Source: JAAYXE01 sp964391195 (GTDB lineage Bacteria; Chloroflexota; Anaerolineae; Anaerolineales; UBA4823). Taken from it: a DNA stretch of 64,000 nt. The notes beneath the pieces are model-generated. The model was not told where the DNA came from, ran no database searches, and was given only the letters and a program-made list of their open reading frames with translations. Below, one piece after another: positions 53,883 to 61,434 of the stretch. The stretch spans positions 149,478-213,477 of the forward strand of contig CAYMLG010000001.1 of assembly GCA_964391195.1 (NCBI GenBank), written 5' to 3'. Numbering within the stretch: the stretch's first letter is position 1; every line of letters begins with the position of its first letter. Made by a program: the position numbers and the translations under genes.

Positions 53883-54998
53883 ATGACGGTTTTAAATCCT
53901 CTTTCTCGGGGTGACCGGTTTCGAACCTATTTACGGTCGGCCTGGCAAGCAGTCAGCATCCCCCTGGCAGCCGTGGTGCTTGCCCTGCTGATCGGAGCCG
54001 TGATCCTGATCATCTCGGGTGTGAACCCGCTCCAGGCTTATGCAGCCCTGATCCGGGGTTCGTTCGGCAGCTCCAGCGCCTTTACTCGAACGTTGGAGAA
54101 AGCGACTCCACTGATGTTCAGCGGGCTGGCTGTCGCCTTTGCCTTCAAGGGCGGGCTGTTCAACATCGGCGCCCAGGGGCAGCTCTTGTTCGGGGCGATC
54201 ACCGCAGCGGTGATTGGTTTTGCCGTCCCCGGCCTGCCGCCCATCATTCACGCACCCCTGGCTTTGTTGGGTGGGGCGCTTGCCGGGGCGGCCTTCGGGG
54301 CTATCCCTGGGGCGCTGAAAACCTATACCGGCGCGCATGAAGTGATCGTCACCATCATGCTCAACTACGTGGCGATCAATATTACCGATTACCTGGCCGA
54401 CGGCCCGCTGAAGGACAATTCCCTCAGCAACATTGTCGCCCGCACACCGCTGATTCTGGACAGTGCCCGCATCCCCCATTTTGCCGGTATCCCGATTGGC
54501 TTTTTGATCGCGGTTCTCGTCGCCGGCCTGGTCTGGTGGCTGCTCTACCATACCACCGTAGGCTACGAGATACGCACCGTGGGCCTGAACCCTTCGGCTG
54601 CCCGCTATGCCGGAATCCGGGTTGCCCGCATGGTCATCCTCTCGATGATGGGCAGCGGTTTGCTGGCCGGTATGGGCGGGGCAGTTGAAACGCTGGGTGT
54701 GGTTGGGCGCTACCAGCCGGGCTTCAACACCGGGCTGGGTTTCGATGGCATCACGATCGCCCTGCTCGGGCGCACCCATCCATTCGGCGTCATCCCCGCC
54801 GCGCTCCTGGTGGGAGCCATGAACGCCGGTTCCAGCCAGATGCAATTTAGCGCCGGGGTGGCGAATGAGATCACCGACGTCATCCAGGCGCTGATCCTGT
54901 TCTTTGTCGCTGCTGATATGATCGTGCGCTGGGTGATCCGCACCCGGGCCGAAACTGAAGATAGACCTGCCCTGAGCACAGGCTGGGGCAAGCAGTAG
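53883..54998 (+). CDS. Nucleoside ABC transporter permease (first)
   Basis: The protein is 371 residues of the branched-chain amino acid/simple-sugar permease fold, YufP/NupP-like. About ten hydrophobic helices are present. ISGVNPLQAYAALIRGSFGS follows helix 1, and NIGAQGQLLFGA, GAHEVIVTIMLNYVAI and GLNPSAARYAGIRVARM are characteristic. GAGG lies before the ATG. The second permease starts 14 bases downstream. Confidence 0.93.
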   Translation: MTVLNPLSRGDRFRTYLRSAWQAVSIPLAAVVLALLIGAVILIISGVNPLQAYAALIRGSFGSSSAFTRTLEKATPLMFSGLAVAFAFKGGLFNIGAQGQLLFGAITAAVIGFAVPGLPPIIHAPLALLGGALAGAAFGAIPGALKTYTGAHEVIVTIMLNYVAINITDYLADGPLKDNSLSNIVARTPLILDSARIPHFAGIPIGFLIAVLVAGLVWWLLYHTTVGYEIRTVGLNPSAARYAGIRVARMVILSMMGSGLLAGMGGAVETLGVVGRYQPGFNTGLGFDGITIALLGRTHPFGVIPAALLVGAMNAGSSQMQFSAGVANEITDVIQALILFFVAADMIVRWVIRTRAETEDRPALSTGWGKQ

Positions 54999-55012
54999 AG
55001 AGGAAGAATTCC

Positions 55013-56041
55013 ATGCAGCAACCGTTACTGCAAACCTCGCCTTCCCTGGCCTGGAGGCGCTGGCTGAGCCGCTACGGCAGGTTCGCTCTGTTCGGTGCGC
55101 TCATCGCCGTTGCCATTATTTACGGTTTTTTCACCAATCCGAATGCCACCATTGCCGTGCTGCGTTCGACCATCCGCCAATCCACTCCGCTGGTGCTCGG
55201 CGCGATATGCGGCCTGCTCTGTGAGCGTTCTGGGGTGATTAACATTGGCATCGAAGGCCAGATGCTCCTGGCGGCTTTCACCGGTTTCCTGATCAATGTG
55301 TACGTTGGCAACCTGTTCCTGGCCGTGATCGTGGCCCTGCTCACCGGGGCGCTGTTGGGCGGCCTGTTGGCCTTCATGTCGGTCACGCTGAAAATCGACC
55401 AGATCATCGGGGGGACGGTGATCAATATCCTCGCCCTCGGGCTGACCGGCTATTTTTACATCGCCGGCCTGACGGTCCAAGGGAAGTTCCAGACCATCGC
55501 TATTCCGTTATTGGACAGGATACCCCTGATCGGCCCGGTCTTGTTTCAGAATCCGCCCATCACATACGCCACCATCGCCCTGGTCCTGCTGGTGCACTAT
55601 GCCCTGTTTCGCACCCGCTGGGGGTTGCGAACCCGGGCGGTGGGCGAGCACCCGCGCGCGGCGGATACCCTGGGGGTAAATGTTTATACCATGCGCTACG
55701 CGAACGTGATCCTCGCTGGTGCGTTCGCCGGCCTGGCAGGGGCTTTCCTCACCCTCGAAGCTGTCGGCTCCTTTGAACGGGCGATGACCAACGGGCGCGG
55801 TTTTGTCGCCCTGGCGGTGATGATCTTCGGCCGTTGGACCCCGCTGGGCGCCTGGGCGGCCGCCCTGCTATTCGGCTTCGCCTCCGCCCTCCAAACCCAG
55901 CTCCAATTTGCGGGGAACATCAATATCCCGCACCAATTTATCGGCATGCTGCCCTACGTGCTAACCATCGTTGTCCTGGCCGGTTTTGGTGGCCGGGCCC
56001 GCCCGCCGGCGGCTGAAGGCGTCCCCTATGAAAAAGAATGA
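55013..56041 (+). CDS. Nucleoside ABC transporter permease (second)
   Basis: The protein is 342 residues, NupQ/YufQ-like, with about eight to ten helices. RQSTPLVLGAICGLLCERSGVINIGIEGQML, DQIIGGTVINILALG and VGEHPRAADTLGVNVYTMR are the usual family blocks. AGGAAG precedes the ATG. The ATPase gene starts inside its last codons. Confidence 0.93.
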   Translation: MQQPLLQTSPSLAWRRWLSRYGRFALFGALIAVAIIYGFFTNPNATIAVLRSTIRQSTPLVLGAICGLLCERSGVINIGIEGQMLLAAFTGFLINVYVGNLFLAVIVALLTGALLGGLLAFMSVTLKIDQIIGGTVINILALGLTGYFYIAGLTVQGKFQTIAIPLLDRIPLIGPVLFQNPPITYATIALVLLVHYALFRTRWGLRTRAVGEHPRAADTLGVNVYTMRYANVILAGAFAGLAGAFLTLEAVGSFERAMTNGRGFVALAVMIFGRWTPLGAWAAALLFGFASALQTQLQFAGNINIPHQFIGMLPYVLTIVVLAGFGGRARPPAAEGVPYEKE

Positions 56042-57572
56042 CCATCACATGGAACCTCAACTCGCCCTCGAAGCTTACAATATTACCAAGCAGTTTCCCG
56101 GGGTGCTGGCTAACGACCACGTGAATTTCTCCCTGCGCAAGGGGGAAATCCACGCCCTGCTGGGTGAAAATGGCGCCGGCAAGAGCACACTGATGAACAT
56201 CATCTACGGCCTCTACAGCCCAGATGAGGGGGAGATTCGCATCGACGGGCGGCCGGTTGAGATCAAGAACCCCCACGATGCCATCCGCAATGGGATCGGT
56301 ATGGTGCACCAGCACTTCATGTTGGTGCCGGTCTTTACCGTGACCGAGAACATGATCCTGGGCGAAGAGGTGACCAATGGTCCCAGCCTGGATTTGAAAA
56401 AGGCCCGCCAGCAGATCCTGCACCTGTCGGAGGTATACGGGCTGGAGGTGGATCCGGAGGCGGTGGTTGAAGATCTCCCCGTCGGCGTGCAGCAGCGGGT
56501 GGAGATCTTGAAAGCCCTTTACCGCCAGGCCAATATCCTGGTTTTGGATGAGCCGACCGCCGTCCTCACCCCTCAAGAGGTTCAGGAGCTGTTCCGCATC
56601 ATGCGCCAGCTCACCGAGCGTGGGGTGTCGATTATTTTCATCACCCATAAATTGAAAGAGGTGCTCGAAATCGCCGACCGCATCACGGTGATGCGCCGCG
56701 GCCGGGTGGTAGGTGTGACCACCCCGGAAGAATCCGACGAGCACGCCCTGGCGCTGATGATGGTCGGACGTGACGTCGTCCTGACTGTGGATAAGAAACC
56801 CGCCCAGCCGGGCGAGGTCATTCTGGATTTGCAAGACCTCGTGGTGGAGGACGAGCAAGGGACCGAGAAAGTATCTCGGGTCTCGTTTCAGGTACGGGCA
56901 GGTGAGATCCTCGGGATTGCCGGCGTTCAGGGGAACGGGCAGACCGAGTTGGTGGAAGCTCTCACCGGGCTGCGCCCTATCACCTCCGGGCGGATGATCG
57001 TGGCCGGGCAGGAAGTACCCCCGCTGAACCCGCGCCGCCTGGTTGAGCTGGGCCTGGCTCATATTCCGGAAGACCGCCAGAAGCACGGCCTGGTCCTTCC
57101 TTATAATGTGGCCGACAACGAGATCCTCAACGTGTACTACCGGGCGCCTTTCGCCAGCGGGCTGCAGCGCAATCAGCGGGCGATCCTGGACAATGCCAGG
57201 AAGCTGATCGAGCGTTTCGATATCCGCACTCCGGGCCCGCAGGCGACCGCCTCCACCCTCTCCGGGGGCAACCAGCAGAAGGTAATCGTCGCCCGCGAGT
57301 TCAGCCGGAACATCCGCCTGTTGGTCGCCAACCAGCCCACCCGCGGCCTGGATGTCGGCTCCATCGAATATATTCACCACCAAATCGTCGATATGCGCGA
57401 CCGGGGGGTGGCTGTACTGCTGGTCTCCGCCGAATTGGATGAGATCATGGCGCTCTCAGACCGCATTGCGGTAATGTACCAGGGGAGAATTGTAGCCATT
57501 GTCGACGCTGGCGAAGCCACCCGAGAACACCTGGGCTTGCTGATGGCCGGCGGCGGCGTGCATTCACTCTGA
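56028..57572 (+). CDS. Nucleoside ABC transporter ATP-binding protein (double domain)
   Basis: The protein is 514 residues from the ATG at 56028 (GAAGG upstream, 14-base overlap with the permease gene); an ATG at 56049 is an alternative. Two ABC domains are fused. The first has GENGAGKST and the degenerate signature LPVGVQQRVEILKAL. The second has GVQGNGQTEL and LSGGNQQKVIVAREF. This is the arrangement of sugar/nucleoside importers such as NupO. The gene order receptor-permease-permease-ATPase differs from the usual receptor-ATPase-permease-permease. Confidence 0.94.
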   Translation: MKKNDHHMEPQLALEAYNITKQFPGVLANDHVNFSLRKGEIHALLGENGAGKSTLMNIIYGLYSPDEGEIRIDGRPVEIKNPHDAIRNGIGMVHQHFMLVPVFTVTENMILGEEVTNGPSLDLKKARQQILHLSEVYGLEVDPEAVVEDLPVGVQQRVEILKALYRQANILVLDEPTAVLTPQEVQELFRIMRQLTERGVSIIFITHKLKEVLEIADRITVMRRGRVVGVTTPEESDEHALALMMVGRDVVLTVDKKPAQPGEVILDLQDLVVEDEQGTEKVSRVSFQVRAGEILGIAGVQGNGQTELVEALTGLRPITSGRMIVAGQEVPPLNPRRLVELGLAHIPEDRQKHGLVLPYNVADNEILNVYYRAPFASGLQRNQRAILDNARKLIERFDIRTPGPQATASTLSGGNQQKVIVAREFSRNIRLLVANQPTRGLDVGSIEYIHHQIVDMRDRGVAVLLVSAELDEIMALSDRIAVMYQGRIVAIVDAGEATREHLGLLMAGGGVHSL

Positions 57573-57605
57573 CCCCTGTACGGGATATCTACCTGCTTAG
57601 CTGTG

Positions 57606-57657
57606 TGCAGGAAGGTTTTGATCGATGTTAGCCGCTCAAAACCTTCCTGCATTTTTT
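57606..57657 (+). terminator. Terminator of the nucleoside importer operon
   Basis: A perfect 16-bp stem, TGCAGGAAGGTTTTGA / TCAAAACCTTCCTGCA, is followed by TTTTTT. Confidence 0.92.
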
Positions 57658-57767
57658 ATCGAAAAATACTTTTTCTGACGCCACCTACCTATGGTGGCCA
57701 GGAAGTTTTTTCTGACCTTGAAAGCGTTACAATTGGTCTGACGATTACTGGATAAAGGTTAATCACG

Positions 57768-59906
57768 ATGTCCGAACAAAAGGTGATAGAAATTCCGGTG
57801 CATGGCATGGATTGCGCGGAATGCACCATGCATGTAAAAAAAGCGATTAGCTCTCTGCAAGGGGTCAGTTCGGTTGAAGTTTTCCTGACCTCGGAGAAAG
57901 CTGTCGTCCACCTTGACCCTGCCCGCGTCGACCTGCCATCGATTCGAAAAGCGGTTGCAGGGGCGGGCTACCGGGTGCCAGAAGAGATTCGCCCGGAGGA
58001 GCATGGGGGACAGCTTGACCGCTTCACCCGGCCGGTGCAGGTCTTGATGGGGATCGTGTTTGGCCTGGTGCTGTTTATCGTAATTGCAGGGGAATGGCTG
58101 GGCTTGTTCGACACCCTGACCGGCTGGATCCCCTTTCCGGTGGGCGTCCTCCTCGTTCTTCTGGCCGGATTCCCGGCCTTCCGCAACGTAATTCGGGCTG
58201 CTCTCAACCGGCAGATCATTTCCCACACCCTGATGAGCCTGGGCGTCCTGGCTGCGCTCGTGGTTGGCGAATGGGTCACTGCCTTGGTGGTCGTATTCTT
58301 CATGCGCATCGGCGATTATGTGGAAGGGTTTACCGCCTCGCGTGCCCGCCGGGCGGTAAAAGATCTGGTTGCTCTCGCGCCGCAGACTGCCAGAGTGGAG
58401 CGTCCCGAAGGTGAAGTGGAACTCCCCATCGGTCAGGTTGCGGTGGGTGACACGGTGATCGTCCGCCCTGGGGAAAAGATCCCGGTCGATGGGGAGGTGC
58501 TCTCGGGGCAGGCCACGGTGAACCAGGCTACTATCACCGGGGAGGGCATACCGGTAGAAGCCGGCCCCGGATCCAGAGTCTTCGCCGCGACGATTGCCCA
58601 ATTCGGAAGCCTGCGGGTGCGCGCCGGGCAGGTGGGCGCGGACACCACCTTTGGGCGCGTGATCAAGTTGGTGGAAGAAGCGGAAGCTCACCGGGCGGAT
58701 GTGCAGCGCATCGCCGACCGGTTTTCAGGCTACTACTTGCCGGTGGTCGCCGGGATCGCCCTGCTGACCTTCCTGCTCAGCCGCAATGCGCTGGCGACTG
58801 CCGCCGTGCTGGTGGTCGCCTGTTCCTGTTCTTTTGCCCTGGCAACCCCCATTGCTATGCTGGCTACCATCGGCGCCGGCGCAAAGCGTGGGCTGATGAT
58901 TAAAGGCGGGAAGTATATCGAACTCCTGGCGAAAGCCGATGTCCTCCTGATCGATAAAACCGGGACTCTGACTCTTGGCGAGCCGGAGGTGACCGATATC
59001 GAAGTCATGTCCGGACCGGACGGGAGTGGGCTGGTTCGGTTAAGCGCCAGTGAATTGCTGGCTTTGGCCGCCTCGGCCGAGCGTTACTCGGAGCACCCGC
59101 TCGCGGCCGCTGTCCGATCTGCAGCCTTACGGCAGGGAGTGGTCCTGTCCGAGCCGGTGAATTTCGCCGCCGAGCCAGGCCGGGGGGTCAGGGCGGTTGT
59201 GGATGGACGCCGGGTGGAAGTGGGCAGCTCCCGCCTGGTAAGCGAAACCGCCTCCGCCGCAGTGGAGGACGGCATCGCTCTGCTGCTTACGAAAGCTGAG
59301 GAGCTTCAGGCCCAGGGAAAGACTTTGCTCTTCGTCCAGGTCGATGGCCGTCCGGCGGGAATCCTGGCTGCAGCGGATACCCTCCGCCCCGAGGTCCCGG
59401 CTGCCATCCAGGCCGTGCGTGAGCTGGGTATCCGGCATGTGGAACTGCTCACCGGTGATAACGAGCGCAGCGCAGCGGCCCTGGCCGGCGAAGTAGACAT
59501 TCCATACCGTGCAAACCTGCTGCCGGAAGACAAAATCCGCATCATCCGCGAGTACCAGGCGCATGGGCATACAGTGGTGATGGTGGGGGATGGTGTCAAT
59601 GACGCTCCGGCGCTGGCTCAGGCGGATGTCGGTATTGCGATGGGAGTTGTGGGCAGCGATATTGCCATTGAAGCCGCCCATGTGGCGCTCATGCGCGCTG
59701 ACTGGAACCTGGTGCCCGAAGTGCTGCGCCTCAGCCGCCGCACCCTGAGGGTAGTTAAGACCAATATCATCTTTACCGGTGTCTACAACCTGATCGGACT
59801 CTCATTGGCGGCATTCGGCTTTCTGCCCCCCATTATCGCCGCCGCAGCCCAGTCCCTTCCAGATTTGGGTATCCTGGCCAATTCTTCACGTTTGATCCGC
59901 CAGTAA
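57768..59906 (+). CDS. P1B-type metal ATPase with CSC membrane motif
   Basis: The protein is 712 residues. One HMA domain with C16 and C19 in GMDCAECTMHV is at the N-terminus. The fourth conserved membrane helix reads VVACSCSFALATP (C352-S353-C354) where CPC or SPC is normal. Phosphorylation Asp is D396 in DKTGTL, TGEG replaces TGES in ITGEGIPV, the HP motif is SEHPLA, and GDGVNDAPAL is present. The last helices have YNLIGLSLAAFGF and AQSLPDLG instead of the MSxSS of copper pumps. No metal-responsive regulator is adjacent. The transported metal cannot be named. A TTACAAT box near 57726 is a possible -10. Confidence 0.88.
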   Translation: MSEQKVIEIPVHGMDCAECTMHVKKAISSLQGVSSVEVFLTSEKAVVHLDPARVDLPSIRKAVAGAGYRVPEEIRPEEHGGQLDRFTRPVQVLMGIVFGLVLFIVIAGEWLGLFDTLTGWIPFPVGVLLVLLAGFPAFRNVIRAALNRQIISHTLMSLGVLAALVVGEWVTALVVVFFMRIGDYVEGFTASRARRAVKDLVALAPQTARVERPEGEVELPIGQVAVGDTVIVRPGEKIPVDGEVLSGQATVNQATITGEGIPVEAGPGSRVFAATIAQFGSLRVRAGQVGADTTFGRVIKLVEEAEAHRADVQRIADRFSGYYLPVVAGIALLTFLLSRNALATAAVLVVACSCSFALATPIAMLATIGAGAKRGLMIKGGKYIELLAKADVLLIDKTGTLTLGEPEVTDIEVMSGPDGSGLVRLSASELLALAASAERYSEHPLAAAVRSAALRQGVVLSEPVNFAAEPGRGVRAVVDGRRVEVGSSRLVSETASAAVEDGIALLLTKAEELQAQGKTLLFVQVDGRPAGILAAADTLRPEVPAAIQAVRELGIRHVELLTGDNERSAAALAGEVDIPYRANLLPEDKIRIIREYQAHGHTVVMVGDGVNDAPALAQADVGIAMGVVGSDIAIEAAHVALMRADWNLVPEVLRLSRRTLRVVKTNIIFTGVYNLIGLSLAAFGFLPPIIAAAAQSLPDLGILANSSRLIRQ

Positions 59907-59929
59907 AGCCAACCGGGGTGGTATTGGAT

Positions 59930-59984
59930 AAGTGTGGGTGAGTTCTGCCCGACCATGACTGGTCAGAACTCACCCACACTTTTA
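59930..59984 (+). terminator. Terminator after the CSC-type ATPase gene
   Basis: A perfect 18-bp stem, AAGTGTGGGTGAGTTCTG / CAGAACTCACCCACACTT, is followed by TTTAATAAC. Confidence 0.9.
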
Positions 59985-60256
59985 ATAACAGCTTGTGTGC
60001 CCCACGGAGGGAAAGAATTTGCTGCACTTGTTTCAAATCGTTGCGGTCGAATTGCAATAATTAGATTTTCTAAAGGTTAATTGTCTAGATCAGGACGTTA
60101 GTCTCTGGGGACAAATGACACATGACACCTGTCCGGTTGATATCCTCCGGTTACAATACTAACAACCTTCCTACAAAGTAGGTTATCCCATCAAAGCTGA
60201 ACAGCTATTTGTTATGGCTTCATTTAGATTCCCAATCCTACAAAGGTAAATGTATT
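59985..60256 (+). other. Region upstream of the Mrp-type ATPase gene
   Basis: About 270 bases without a gene. A TACAAT near 60153-60158 is a candidate -10 box for the downstream gene, without a good -35. A small hairpin CCTAC/GTAGG lies near 60168-60180. No further element was recognised. Confidence 0.4.
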
Positions 60257-61321
60257 GTGACAACCATAGAACAGATTAACCAGGCCCTTACACAAGTAAT
60301 TGACCCTGAACTGGGTGGCAATATTGTCGAGTTGGGTATGGTGCGCGATATTCAAATCAATGGGAGCAGCGTCACCCTGACCCTGACCCTGACCGTCATG
60401 GCCTGCCCGCTCCGCAATCAGTTGAAGCAAGAAACAGAGGCGGCAGTGCTGTCCGTCCCCGGTATTGAGCATGTCACCGTCGAGCTTGTCGCCATGACGG
60501 GCGAAGAGCGCCAGCGGCTAAAAGAGCGGTTGTCCCCTGCGATGCGTCTCAACCGCATCGGGCGGGTGATTGCCATTATGAGCGGCAAAGGCGGCGTCGG
60601 CAAGTCATCGGTGACCGCTCTATTGGCCTCAGCCCTGCAGCGGCAAGGGTACGCAGTGGGTATCCTCGATGCCGATATCACCGGGCCCAGCATTCCCCGT
60701 CTGTTTGGGATTACGGGTCCGGTGCGGGGTACCCCGATGGGGATTCTGCCGATCGAGACACGCACCGGCATTAAGGTGATTTCTACCAACTTGATGCTCC
60801 CCCAGGAAGACGCCGCGCTTGTCTGGCGCGGTCCCGTCATGAGCGGTACGGTTCGCCAGTTCTGGCAGGATGTTTGCTGGGGTAAGCTCGATTATCTGCT
60901 GGTTGACTTACCGCCCGGGACTTCCGATATAACCCTGACAGCCATGCAGAATTATCCTCTGGACGGCGTGGTTATGGTGACCATGCCCCAGGGTCTGTCC
61001 TCGATGGTGGTGCGGAAAACGGTTAATATGTCGCGGCAGTTGAATGTGCCCATTCTGGGGATCGTGGAAAACATGAGTTATTTCACTTCTCCCGAGACCG
61101 GCACCCAGTTCGCAATCTTTGGCCCAAGTCATACGGATGCGGTCGCCGAATGCGCTGAAGCCCCCGTTCTCGGAAACCTGCCGATCGATCCGCATCTCAC
61201 CGCCCTGGCGGATGCCGGTGATATCGAACAGTATGAGCATATCGCTTATGCGGAATTGGCGGCAGCTTTTGTGAAAGTCGCTCCCGCAGTTGAGCCCGTG
61301 TCGACTGCGCCTATGCAATAA
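60257..61321 (+). CDS. Mrp/NBP35-type P-loop ATPase with DUF59 domain
   Basis: Iron-sulfur cluster carrier-type ATPase (ApbC/Mrp group). The protein is 354 residues from the GTG at 60257, which gives the usual N-terminus VTTIEQINQALTQVIDPELG of the DUF59/MIP18 domain (1 to about 85). An in-frame (ACCCTG)x3 tract (60374-60391) encodes Leu-Thr repeats in it. The deviant Walker A is SGKGGVGKSS (about 107-116), with DADITGPSIPRLFG and LVDLPPGTSD following. The C-terminal CxxC that bridges a cluster in E. coli Mrp is missing (ENMSYFTSPETGTQF), so cluster binding as in that enzyme is doubtful. Confidence 0.88.
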   Translation: MTTIEQINQALTQVIDPELGGNIVELGMVRDIQINGSSVTLTLTLTVMACPLRNQLKQETEAAVLSVPGIEHVTVELVAMTGEERQRLKERLSPAMRLNRIGRVIAIMSGKGGVGKSSVTALLASALQRQGYAVGILDADITGPSIPRLFGITGPVRGTPMGILPIETRTGIKVISTNLMLPQEDAALVWRGPVMSGTVRQFWQDVCWGKLDYLLVDLPPGTSDITLTAMQNYPLDGVVMVTMPQGLSSMVVRKTVNMSRQLNVPILGIVENMSYFTSPETGTQFAIFGPSHTDAVAECAEAPVLGNLPIDPHLTALADAGDIEQYEHIAYAELAAAFVKVAPAVEPVSTAPMQ

Positions 61322-61434
61322 CAGAAGCGAAATTATCAACTCGCTGATCCGGTGTTGGTCGCAGCTTCTATCTGGGGTTGTGCTCCAGCAAGGCTGTGAC
61401 CAGCACCGGAATGAACAAGTACCGGGCAGAATAG

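Noticed and set aside
55938..57383. Long open frame of 481 codons antisense to the nucleoside ATPase gene
   Set aside because: The plus strand encodes a complete double-domain ABC ATPase with all motifs; the antisense product is unrecognisable.
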